Positions 53,706-61,358 of a stretch of DNA of 64,000 nt are shown here, piece by piece. Position 1 is the stretch's first letter, and each line of letters begins with the position of its first letter. The notes under the pieces are model-generated. The model had not been told where the DNA came from. It ran no database searches and saw only the letters and a list, made by a program, of their open reading frames with translations. The stretch is from NCBI GenBank assembly GCA_003856375.1, contig CP034120.1:124001-188000 (forward strand). The letters run 5' to 3'. A program made the translations under genes and the position numbers. This DNA comes from Glaciecola amylolytica (GTDB lineage: Bacteria; Bacteroidota; Bacteroidia; Flavobacteriales_D; Crocinitomicaceae).

Positions 53706-54500
53706 ATGAATTGGTTCGAAGCAGTGATTCTGGCTCTTATTGAGGGCCTGACTGAGTTTTTGCCTGTTTCTTCAACAGGACACATGATTTTAGGTTCTGC
53801 TGCAATGGGGGTGGAAAACGATGATTTCACCAAGTTGTTTATGATTGTGATCCAATTGGGTGCAATTTTAGCCGTGTTTGTCCTTTATTTCAAACGATTT
53901 TTTCAAAGTGTACAATTCTATCTGAAACTGATTGTGGCGTTTATTCCTGCGGCAGTTTTAGGGATTCTGCTCTCGGATTATATTGATCAATTACTTGAAA
54001 ATCCGCTGGCTGTTGCCATTTCGTTATTGCTTGGAGGGATTCTTTTGCTTTTCGTAGATCGATGGTTTAATAAACCACGAATTCATGAAATGGAAGAAAT
54101 GACTTATTGGGATGCCTTGAAAGTGGGATTCTTTCAGTGTATTGCAATGATTCCCGGGGTTTCGCGCTCCGGAGCTTCTATTGTTGGAGGAATGAGTCAG
54201 AAAATGAGCCGTAAACTGGCTGCAGAATTTTCTTTCTTTTTGGCTTTACCTACCATGCTTGGTGCGACAGCAAAGAAAACATTGGATTATTTCGAAAAGA
54301 ATGATGCTTTGTCGGGTGATCAGATCAATTTGTTGATTATCGGAAATGTTGTAGCATTTATCGTAGCAATTATTGCAATCAAAGGATTCATCGGATTCCT
54401 TAATAAGCACGGATTCAAATTATTTGGCTGGTACCGCATTGTTTTGGGCGGAGTAATTCTGATTTTACTTTTATCCGGTTACCAACTTACAATCCTCTGA
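53706..54500 (+). CDS. uppP: Undecaprenyl-diphosphatase
   Basis: 264 residues, polytopic (about seven or eight spans). Removes a phosphate from undecaprenyl diphosphate to recycle the peptidoglycan lipid carrier. The two active-site blocks are present: [15 protein letters not shown] near 13-27 and [11 protein letters not shown] near 150. Also known as BacA, it confers bacitracin resistance when overproduced. It sits in the division operon and is followed by truB after four bases. Confidence 0.96.
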   Translation: MNWFEAVILALIEGLTEFLPVSSTGHMILGSAAMGVENDDFTKLFMIVIQLGAILAVFVLYFKRFFQSVQFYLKLIVAFIPAAVLGILLSDYIDQLLENPLAVAISLLLGGILLLFVDRWFNKPRIHEMEEMTYWDALKVGFFQCIAMIPGVSRSGASIVGGMSQKMSRKLAAEFSFFLALPTMLGATAKKTLDYFEKNDALSGDQINLLIIGNVVAFIVAIIAIKGFIGFLNKHGFKLFGWYRIVLGGVILILLLSGYQLTIL

Positions 54501-54504
54501 TTTT

Positions 54505-55200
54505 ATGATTACGGAATTTTCCCAGGGAAGTACCATTTTAGTGGACAAACCTTTTAAGTGGACTTCTTTTGATGCGGTTAATAAACTGCGCTGGCATTTG
54601 CGTAAAAGAATCGGAGTAAAGAAACTGAAAGTGGGGCATGCGGGAACGCTGGACCCACTTGCAACAGGTTTGCTGGTTATTTGTATCGGAAAACACACCA
54701 AATTGATCGAAGGCCTGACTTCTGATGCTAAAACGTATACAGGAACGTTTCTTCTTGGGAAGACAACACCTTCCTATGATTTGGAAACGGCTTATAATTC
54801 TGAAAACCCAACAGATTCGATTTCGCCGGAACAATTGGAAGAAATGAGATTGAGCTTCTTGGGAGTTCAGCAGCAGGTTCCGCCATTGTTTTCTGCCAAG
54901 CAGATTGATGGAAAACGAGCTTATGATTATGCCCGTGCGGGAATTGAAAAAGAATTGAAATCAAACACCGTTGAAATCACAGGCTTCAAAATTGATGCAT
55001 CGCGATTTCCGGAGATTGACTTTGAAATTTCGTGTTCCAAAGGAACATATATCCGCTCAATAGCACATGATTTCGGGCAGAAACTCGGGTGCGGAGCAAC
55101 ATTGATCGCTTTGAGAAGAACAAAATCAGGAGCTTACGATGTTAAAGATTCTAAAACAGTCGATGAATGGATTGCATTCATTGAAGAACAACCTTTGTAA
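54505..55200 (+). CDS. truB: tRNA pseudouridine-55 synthase
   Basis: 231 residues. Makes pseudouridine 55 in the T loop of tRNAs. The catalytic Asp is in KVGHAGTLDPLATGLL; the family blocks GKTTPSYDLET, PPLFSAKQIDGKRAY and CSKGTYIRSIAHDFG are intact. It is short for the family (about 300 in E. coli), lacking the C-terminal PUA domain, as in other Bacteroidota. It is likely co-transcribed with uppP. The queA promoter lies at its very end. Confidence 0.96.
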   Translation: MITEFSQGSTILVDKPFKWTSFDAVNKLRWHLRKRIGVKKLKVGHAGTLDPLATGLLVICIGKHTKLIEGLTSDAKTYTGTFLLGKTTPSYDLETAYNSENPTDSISPEQLEEMRLSFLGVQQQVPPLFSAKQIDGKRAYDYARAGIEKELKSNTVEITGFKIDASRFPEIDFEISCSKGTYIRSIAHDFGQKLGCGATLIALRRTKSGAYDVKDSKTVDEWIAFIEEQPL

Positions 55201-55224
55201 ATAGCCCGATTTTTTGTACTTTTG
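55194..55224 (+). promoter_or_regulatory. Bacteroidota sigma promoter of queA
   Basis: TTTG (55194-55197, inside the last truB codons), 19 bases, TACTTTTG (55217-55224): a textbook match. Predicted start near 55231, about 33 bases before the queA ATG, so queA can be made independently of the division operon. Confidence 0.75.
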
Positions 55225-55263
55225 CGCTCTTTTGATTTAAAGCGTTAAAAAAATACAGCTTGT

Positions 55264-56322
55264 ATGAATAAAATGAAGCTTTCCGAATTCAGTTTCGACC
55301 TTCCGGATGAACTGATCGCAGAATACCCAAGTGAAAACCGTGACGAAGCGCGATTGATGGTTATCCATCGTGATACCGGGAAAATCGAACACCGTTTGTT
55401 TAAAGACATCATAAATTACTTTGGAGAAGGTGATGTGATGATCATGAACAATACACGTGTATTCCCTGCTCGTATGTACGGGAACAAGGAGAAAACGGGT
55501 GCTAAGATCGAGGTGTTCTTGTTGAGAGAGTTGAATCGTGAGAGTCTTTTGTGGGATGTATTGGTTGATCCGGCGCGTAAAATCAGAATTGGAAATAAAT
55601 TGTATTTCGGTGATGATGATTCATTGGTAGCTGAGGTAATTGATAATACTACTTCCAGAGGAAGAACTTTACGATTCTTGTTTGATGGTCCTTACGAAGA
55701 GTTTAAGGCAAAGATCACAGAATTGGGAGAGACACCACTTCCTAAATACATCAAACGCGATGTGGAAGATAACGATGAAGAAAGATATCAAACGATTTAT
55801 GCGAAAGAAGAAGGAGCGGTAGCAGCTCCGACTGCAGGTTTGCATTTCTCCCGTGAATTAATGAAACGTTTGGAATTGAAAGGTGTGAACTTTGCAGAAG
55901 TTACTTTGCATGTTGGATTGGGAACTTTCCGCTCGGTGGAAGTAGAAGATCTGACAAAGCATAAAATGGATTCTGAGCAAGTAATCATTTCTGAAAAAGC
56001 GGCTTCAATTGTTAATGAAGCTAAGAAAAATAAGAAACGAGTATGTGCAATCGGAACCACATCCATGCGTGCGATTGAAACATCTGTTTCTACAGATAAC
56101 ATGTTGAAAGCATTTGATGGTTGGACAAACAAGTTTATTTTCCCTCCATACGACTTCAGTATTGCAGATAGTTTGGTTACAAACTTCCATACACCACTAT
56201 CAACTTTGTTGATGATGATCTCCGCTTTCTGCGGTCACGATTTGATGATGGAAGCTTATCATGAAGCAATTAAGGAAAAATATAAGTTCTATTCGTACGG
56301 TGATGCGATGTTAATATTGTGA
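55264..56322 (+). CDS. queA: S-adenosylmethionine:tRNA ribosyltransferase-isomerase
   Basis: 352 residues. Transfers and isomerises the ribose of S-adenosylmethionine onto preQ1 in tRNA, giving epoxyqueuosine. Family blocks: [20 protein letters not shown] at the N-terminus, [32 protein letters not shown]-like [12 protein letters not shown] and [19 protein letters not shown]. The start may also be the second Met ([11 protein letters not shown]) three codons later, which aligns better with the family. It has its own promoter and terminator. Confidence 0.96.
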   Translation: MNKMKLSEFSFDLPDELIAEYPSENRDEARLMVIHRDTGKIEHRLFKDIINYFGEGDVMIMNNTRVFPARMYGNKEKTGAKIEVFLLRELNRESLLWDVLVDPARKIRIGNKLYFGDDDSLVAEVIDNTTSRGRTLRFLFDGPYEEFKAKITELGETPLPKYIKRDVEDNDEERYQTIYAKEEGAVAAPTAGLHFSRELMKRLELKGVNFAEVTLHVGLGTFRSVEVEDLTKHKMDSEQVIISEKAASIVNEAKKNKKRVCAIGTTSMRAIETSVSTDNMLKAFDGWTNKFIFPPYDFSIADSLVTNFHTPLSTLLMMISAFCGHDLMMEAYHEAIKEKYKFYSYGDAMLIL

Positions 56323-56357
56323 AAAAATCCCCGAAAGTTGTTCGGGGATTTTTTTTT
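56322..56357 (+). terminator. Terminator of queA
   Basis: AAAAAATCCCCGAA-AGTTG-TTCGGGGATTTTTTTTT, a nearly perfect hairpin with an eight-base or longer T run, right after the stop. Confidence 0.95.
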
Positions 56358-56368
56358 ATCCTGAAATT

Positions 56369-56400
56369 TTGACTAAATTAGTCAATGAAAATTAAGTCAA
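56369..56400 (+). promoter_or_regulatory. Palindromic operator at the Fic gene start
   Basis: TTGACTAA-A-TTAGTCAA (56369-56385) is a perfect inverted repeat with a one-base centre. A third half-site, TTAAGTCAA (56392-56400), ends two bases before the ATG. The Fic protein begins with an XRE-type helix-turn-helix, which suggests it represses its own gene here (inference). Confidence 0.6.
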
Positions 56401-56401
56401 A

Positions 56402-57472
56402 ATGAAATTGGGAAATATCCTTAAGGAAGCACGAGCTCAGTTTAACTATACGTTGAAAGAACTATCGCACGTATCCGGAATTGATACAGCCTTATTGAAT
56501 AAGTATGAAAAAGGAGAAAGACAACCTTCTGAAAAACATCTTCAACTTTTAATAGAACATCTGAAATTAGACGAAGATACCGTTCGTGCCAATTGGATAG
56601 GTGAACGGATTTACGCCTTGTTTAACGACGATGGACACTTGTTTGAAAAAGCAATGCGAGTTGCCGAAGAACGCGTGAAATACGATCAATTAAATAAGAA
56701 GAATTACGAAAAGACTATTTCTTCCGGGTTAAGTGAATTGTTAAAGGAATGTTCGCGATTACTAGATATTTGGTCCTCTAAGAAACCATTGAATCAAACG
56801 CAACTGCGCAAGATGGATGAATACTTCAATTTGAATTACACCTATGAGAGTAATCGGATTGAAGGGAATACATTGACTTTGCAAGAAACTTATCTGGTGG
56901 TTAATGATGGTATTACAGTTGGCGGGAAATCGGTTCGGGAGCATCTTGAGGCGATTAACCATGCCGAAGCAATCGGTTATTTGGGAGAGATTGTCCAGAA
57001 TAAAACTGCTTTTTCTGAGCGTGTGCTTAAAGAAATTCATTACTTAATCCTTAAGGGAATAGATCGTGAAAACGCTGGTGTTTATCGTTCAATCGGAGTG
57101 CGTATTTCCGGGAGCTCACATTTGCCGCCTGAACCATATTTGTTAATTCCACTCATGGAAGAAGTGTTTGTCTATTACAAAGAAAACCGATCTGTGCTTC
57201 ATCCGGTTGTTCTTGCTGCTGAAATGCATGAGCGAATTGTTCGGATTCACCCGTTTATTGACGGGAACGGGAGAACCTGCCGATTGATTATGAACTTGAT
57301 TTTGATGCAAAACGGATATCCTATCGCTAACATCAAAGGGGAACTAGAAAACCGATTGCGCTACTATAACGCATTGGAGACAGCTCCTGAAGACCATAAA
57401 AATGCCTTTTCGTCACTGATTGCAGAAACAGTTATTCAGGCTTTGAAAGAGCACATTGAATTGTGTGCTTAA
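56402..57472 (+). CDS. Fic-family protein with N-terminal XRE helix-turn-helix
   Basis: 356 residues. Residues 1-60 are an XRE helix-turn-helix (LKEARAQFNYTLKELSHVSG, then LLNKYEKGERQPS). Residues about 110-345 are a Fic domain with the full active site HPFIDGNGR at 283-291. The class II inhibitory helix is visible as S150-N-R-I-E154-G ([S/T]xxxE[G/N]), whose Glu blocks ATP orientation. Fic proteins usually transfer AMP to target proteins. The fusion of DNA-binding and Fic domains, with an operator beside the start, suggests an autoregulated protein. It is not next to a recognisable antitoxin; the inhibition is built in. Confidence 0.92.
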   Translation: MKLGNILKEARAQFNYTLKELSHVSGIDTALLNKYEKGERQPSEKHLQLLIEHLKLDEDTVRANWIGERIYALFNDDGHLFEKAMRVAEERVKYDQLNKKNYEKTISSGLSELLKECSRLLDIWSSKKPLNQTQLRKMDEYFNLNYTYESNRIEGNTLTLQETYLVVNDGITVGGKSVREHLEAINHAEAIGYLGEIVQNKTAFSERVLKEIHYLILKGIDRENAGVYRSIGVRISGSSHLPPEPYLLIPLMEEVFVYYKENRSVLHPVVLAAEMHERIVRIHPFIDGNGRTCRLIMNLILMQNGYPIANIKGELENRLRYYNALETAPEDHKNAFSSLIAETVIQALKEHIELCA

Positions 57473-57828
57473 TAATTTCCGATCGAAAGCATGACTAAGG
57501 TACAGGCGATTTCCGGGTGAATATGATTCGTTCGGAGTTCTTGTATGAATTCAGGATGTTCCGTGCCGGGATTAAAAATCACGCGTTTTGGTTTCAAAGC
57601 AATTATTTTATCTCTGAACTCTTCCAAGCGTTGCGGATTAACATATAACGTAACGGTTTCAATATCCCAATCCGGATTCCATTCCGTTTCTATTTCGACA
57701 TCTTCAACTGTTCCGGGCTTCAGCCCATATGCTACTACCGGATGCTTGTGACTTCTTAATGCGCGAATTGCTCTGTTTGCGTAACGATCTTCTTTTGTTG
57801 TTGCCCCGATGACTAATGTTTGTTCCAT
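57469..57828 (-). CDS. CoA-binding domain protein (YccU-like)
   Basis: 119 residues from ATG at 57828 (MEQTLVIGATTKEDRYANRA); the frame extends 20 codons upstream, without family features. A Rossmann-like CoA-binding fold: VIGATTKEDRYANRAIR at the N-terminus, HPVVAYGLKPGTV, then VTLYVNPQRLEEF and RVIFNPGTEHPEF. The function of these stand-alone proteins is not settled. Its stop overlaps the end of the Fic gene by four bases on the opposite strand. Confidence 0.88.
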   Translation of the reverse strand: MEQTLVIGATTKEDRYANRAIRALRSHKHPVVAYGLKPGTVEDVEIETEWNPDWDIETVTLYVNPQRLEEFRDKIIALKPKRVIFNPGTEHPEFIQELRTNHIHPEIACTLVMLSIGNY

Positions 57829-57872
57829 TTTTATAAACGATTGTATGTTTCTTGAAGTTATGAAATTTCCAC

Positions 57873-57903
57873 AAAAAAAGACGCTCAAATCGAGCGCCTT
57901 TCT
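57873..57903 (-). terminator. Terminator of the OmpA lipoprotein gene
   Basis: On the minus strand GAAAGGCGCTC-GATTT-GAGCGTCTTTTTTTG, a strong hairpin with a T run, after the stop at 57921. Confidence 0.88.
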
Positions 57904-57920
57904 TGAAAGTTTAACGTTTA

Positions 57921-58886
57921 TTATTTACCTTCTAATATTTGATACAATTCGTTCAGATTCGGAGAAATAATCACTTCAATACGTCTGTTCTTTGCTTTGT
58001 CTTTTGCATCCACCGGATGGAATTCACTTCTTCCGGATGCCATCAACTGAGCCGGATTCATTTTGCTGTTTGCAATCATGATCTCAACAACAGCCGTTGA
58101 ACGCAGAACACTCAGCTCCCAATTGTTTTTTGGGTGCGAGCTGCTTGCCAGTTTATCCGTATCTGTATGACCTTCTACAATGATTTCTAAATCTTTCTCG
58201 TTTTCAAGAACTTTTGAAAGATCTACAAGTGCTTTTTTTCCTTCCGGTTCAACGACCGTACTTCCGGATGCAAACAGTAGTTTCGCTTCAAGGGAAACAT
58301 AAATTTTACCGTTTTTCTCAACTACAGTCAAGCCTTTGTTCTCAAATCCTTTCAGAGCACTGGAAACGCGGGTTTTTAGCTGTTTCATAGCGTCGTCTTT
58401 ACGTTTGATCATTTCTTCCAGTTCAGTCAAGCGCTCTTCACGCTCGATCAGAAGTTTTTCTTTAGCGATCAATTCGCTTTCAAGAGATTTCAAAGCATCT
58501 TCTTTTCGCTGAAGTTCCTGATTTTTTGCGTCAATATCTGCCTGATAAGTTGCGGATTCTTTTGCTCCTTTCATGCGCATCTGATCCAGCTTTTGCTCGT
58601 ATACTTCGTTTTGCGCAACCATCAAATCGTATTGTGACTGAAGAAAGCGCAGGTTTGAACCCAAATCGAGAGTGTCTTTTTTCAGATTGATCACATCTTT
58701 TCGTAATTGATCTACGGTTACCTGAAGGTCTTTTGCTTTCCCTTCGTTTTCTATGCTGGAAGCTTTGTATTTGCTTAATTCCTCACTACAGATTTTTTCT
58801 CTTTCAAGAAGTTCGTTGTATTTTTTTGCAGGTACACATGCTGCTAAGATGCAGACAAGTGCAAATATTGAAAGTTGTATTTTCAT
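57921..58886 (-). CDS. OmpA-family lipoprotein with long coiled coil
   Basis: 321 residues: lipoprotein signal FALVCILAACVPAKK (Cys17), a coiled coil of about 150 residues (30-180; VDQLRKDVINLKKDTLDLGS, KSLESELIAKEKLLIEREER), and a C-terminal OmpA domain with LLFASGSTVVEPEGKKALVD, VEGHTDTD and KAKNRRIEVII. It should link the outer membrane to peptidoglycan through a long periplasmic helix. Single gene with its own terminator. Confidence 0.9.
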   Translation of the reverse strand: MKIQLSIFALVCILAACVPAKKYNELLEREKICSEELSKYKASSIENEGKAKDLQVTVDQLRKDVINLKKDTLDLGSNLRFLQSQYDLMVAQNEVYEQKLDQMRMKGAKESATYQADIDAKNQELQRKEDALKSLESELIAKEKLLIEREERLTELEEMIKRKDDAMKQLKTRVSSALKGFENKGLTVVEKNGKIYVSLEAKLLFASGSTVVEPEGKKALVDLSKVLENEKDLEIIVEGHTDTDKLASSSHPKNNWELSVLRSTAVVEIMIANSKMNPAQLMASGRSEFHPVDAKDKAKNRRIEVIISPNLNELYQILEGK

Positions 58887-58984
58887 TGAAAAATGCTTTA
58901 TCTCTCAAATTTCGGAAGAAATAAGCCGGATTCAGAAGGTGTTACAGATACTTATAAACAGTCGGAATTGAATAGTGATACGAA

Positions 58985-59911
58985 TTAATCGAAATCGGCA
59001 CAACCGGAAGTACTTTCCGAACGCTGCTTGCAAGGAGAGAACGAAAGCGTCAATTCATGGGAATGGAATGTGTTTGGCCGCATTTTGGAAAGAATGAAAT
59101 CATAAGAGTATCCCAATTTCCATTTTTCCTTGAACCGGAAACCGACCATTGCAATCAGTGCATCCGTATTTCTTATACCCAAACCGAAATTAAATTTTCG
59201 CTGAAACTCAACAATACCGTGAATCTGAAGTTCTACAGGAGTGTTTTTGGTGTAAGCAAAATACATTCCGGGATATAAATCGATTTTTGGATTGATCTGA
59301 TATTTGTATCCTGCAGTTAACATGGCATGCATTTGGGATTGAGCACTTGTTCCGATGACATTCCATTTTTGAGGAATTAACTCATACATACTGAATCCGA
59401 CAAAATAATTCTTTCCATTCCACCATGCCCCAAAAGTGGCTGTAGGAAGAATTTGAGATGCGCTTCCGTTAATTGTCGGGTCGGGAGTTAATGGCTTGGC
59501 TTTATTCAAATCAAAAGAAAGTTGCCTTGCGCCGACAGCCAGTCCCAGTGACAAACGATTGGTCAAGGAGAAGTTGAAATGCCCGGCGTAAGAAAATTGA
59601 ACGCGGATATCCTGGAATGGCCCGATCTGATCCAGATAAACCATTCCACCCAAGCCATGTCGGGCACTTAGGAATTTTGTTCTTTTCGCCTTCAAAGGAG
59701 CATTCACGCTGACCCAGCCGCTATACGGTGCGCCATCTACTTTGATCCATTGACCTCTGATCGTTGATTGAGCTTCCAAACACGTTTTAATTCCTGTATA
59801 CGCCGGATTGATCGCATATTGATGATGCATCCATTGCGACATGTGACTCACTTGTTGTGCTTGCAATGATAAAGTCAGCAGAAGAAATATGACAAACAGA
59901 TTGTTTTTCAT
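58985..59911 (-). CDS. PorP/SprF-family T9SS membrane protein
   Basis: 308 residues with a signal peptide (LLLTLSLQAQQ) and the PorP/SprF pattern: SHMSQWMHHQYAINPAYTGI, GQWIKVDGAPYSGWVSVNAP, RHGLGGMVYLDQIGPFQDI, and a final strand LTLSFSPC. Known members assist export of specific T9SS cargo with type-B sorting domains. Its gene overlaps the end of the preceding type-B cargo by one base, exactly the pairing expected for SprF-type helpers. Confidence 0.92.
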   Translation of the reverse strand: MKNNLFVIFLLLTLSLQAQQVSHMSQWMHHQYAINPAYTGIKTCLEAQSTIRGQWIKVDGAPYSGWVSVNAPLKAKRTKFLSARHGLGGMVYLDQIGPFQDIRVQFSYAGHFNFSLTNRLSLGLAVGARQLSFDLNKAKPLTPDPTINGSASQILPTATFGAWWNGKNYFVGFSMYELIPQKWNVIGTSAQSQMHAMLTAGYKYQINPKIDLYPGMYFAYTKNTPVELQIHGIVEFQRKFNFGLGIRNTDALIAMVGFRFKEKWKLGYSYDFILSKMRPNTFHSHELTLSFSPCKQRSESTSGCADFD

Positions 59912-61200
59912 CAGCGAATCACGGTAATACTACCTTTTAGGGGTTTGGTGTCGTTGTTTTGGCGTAAATCCAGGGAATAAAAATAAACTCCGTCGGAAAC
60001 CGGTTTTCCTTTATTTGTTCCGTCCCATGCTTTTGTGAGACTGTAGCCCGCAATTTCTGCAATTTTCTGTCCCCAGCGATCGTAGATCACAACTTGCGCA
60101 TCCGGATAGAAATCGATTCCTTCAATAACCCATTTGTCGTTAGATCCGTCACCATTCGGAGAAAAGCTTCCCGGAATATTGAGATTATTAGAAACGAATA
60201 CGGTCAGTTCATCCGAAAGTGAGCAGTTTGCATTCATAGCCGTCAGCGTATAAACAGTTGTTTCTTCCGGAGTGGCATATGTTGAAATGGAATATGGTGT
60301 GTTTAATGTTTGCGTCGGATTCCACATAAAATCCGTTCCGTTTGATGTTCCGACCAATTGCACACTTTCTCCCGCCTGAACGGTTTGATCCGGCCCGGCA
60401 TTAACTGTAAGCGGATCAACACTGACAGGAGGATAAGAGAAGGTGAGTGTGTCCGGACAAATATCAAAACAACTGCAAGCTACAGAAACGATGTCTCCGT
60501 TCTGCAATTCACTTGTGAGCCACAAAGAACTTTGTGTAACTGCTTTGAGAACTCCGTTTACAGACCAATAGAAATCACTGGTATCGGTGCAATTTGTAAG
60601 ATATGTTGTGAAAGAAGCCGGTGTTTTGGGACAAATAGTGATTGTAGGCCCTCCGATAGCAATTGCCGGTGGCGGGCGATCAAAACCTGTTCCGGAACCA
60701 AACAAATCAAAAGTAGCTTCTGCGGATAATGTAGCTCCGGCATTTTTTGCTCCGTTTACAACCAAATAATAAGTTGTGTTTGCCGGAAGTCCTGCTGCTG
60801 TTAATGTAAATCCTGTGGCAGAACCGGCTTCGCAATTGCTGACCATGGTGTAAGTTGCAGCATCGCATTGTACGAGAGCCTGAACGATGGTTGCCTGTAA
60901 TTGCGTGCCTCTGTTTGGTTGAACATTGAACAGCAAATTGGTGAAATTGAAATTTACATTTCCACCCGTAACATTGGTCGTGAATTGATACCAAACACTG
61001 TTGGTTCCTGAAAAACAAAAAGTGAAATCGTCTTCACAGCTTGGGCAAACCGTTGCGGTTGCTCCAACATTCGAACCGGGAGTGCTGACATTCGGACACA
61101 AAGGAGTAGCCGTTGCGCATGCGTCATTCGGCAACTGAGAGAAGGCCTCAATTGCACATAAAAATGAGATTAACAATACTTTAACAGCCCGAAAACACAT
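59911..61200 (-). CDS. Secreted protein with gliding-motility-associated type-B T9SS domain
   Basis: 429 residues: signal peptide (ending EAFSQL), a cysteine-containing beta domain of about 130 residues (NDACATATPLCPNVSTPG, SVWYQFTTNVTGGNV), an Ig/PKD-like domain (about 245-335, NAGPDQTVQAGESVQLVGTS), and a C-terminal CHU_C-type region (IPGSFSPNGDGSNDKWVIEG, YDRWGQKIAE, WDGTNKGKPVSDGVYFYSL). The latter is the type-B sorting signal that needs a SprF partner, which is encoded next. Likely displayed or released at the surface; binding target unknown. Confidence 0.92.
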   Translation of the reverse strand: MCFRAVKVLLISFLCAIEAFSQLPNDACATATPLCPNVSTPGSNVGATATVCPSCEDDFTFCFSGTNSVWYQFTTNVTGGNVNFNFTNLLFNVQPNRGTQLQATIVQALVQCDAATYTMVSNCEAGSATGFTLTAAGLPANTTYYLVVNGAKNAGATLSAEATFDLFGSGTGFDRPPPAIAIGGPTITICPKTPASFTTYLTNCTDTSDFYWSVNGVLKAVTQSSLWLTSELQNGDIVSVACSCFDICPDTLTFSYPPVSVDPLTVNAGPDQTVQAGESVQLVGTSNGTDFMWNPTQTLNTPYSISTYATPEETTVYTLTAMNANCSLSDELTVFVSNNLNIPGSFSPNGDGSNDKWVIEGIDFYPDAQVVIYDRWGQKIAEIAGYSLTKAWDGTNKGKPVSDGVYFYSLDLRQNNDTKPLKGSITVIR

Positions 61201-61358
61201 GCTTCAAAATGGTGTATATGATTGTAAAACTAATACATTCAGGGATATTTTAAACGTTTTTTCGTAGTTTCGCCCCGTCAATTTTGTTAAAGAGAACCGA
61301 TTTTGTGTTTTTTTGGCACAAAGATGGTTAAGCCTCAAAATAGATTAAACTTAGGACT

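Noticed and set aside
56402-57828. Fic gene plus CoA-binding gene as a toxin-antitoxin pair
   Set aside because: They are convergent, overlap only at their ends, and the Fic protein has its own inhibitory helix; the CoA-binding protein is a common housekeeping family.
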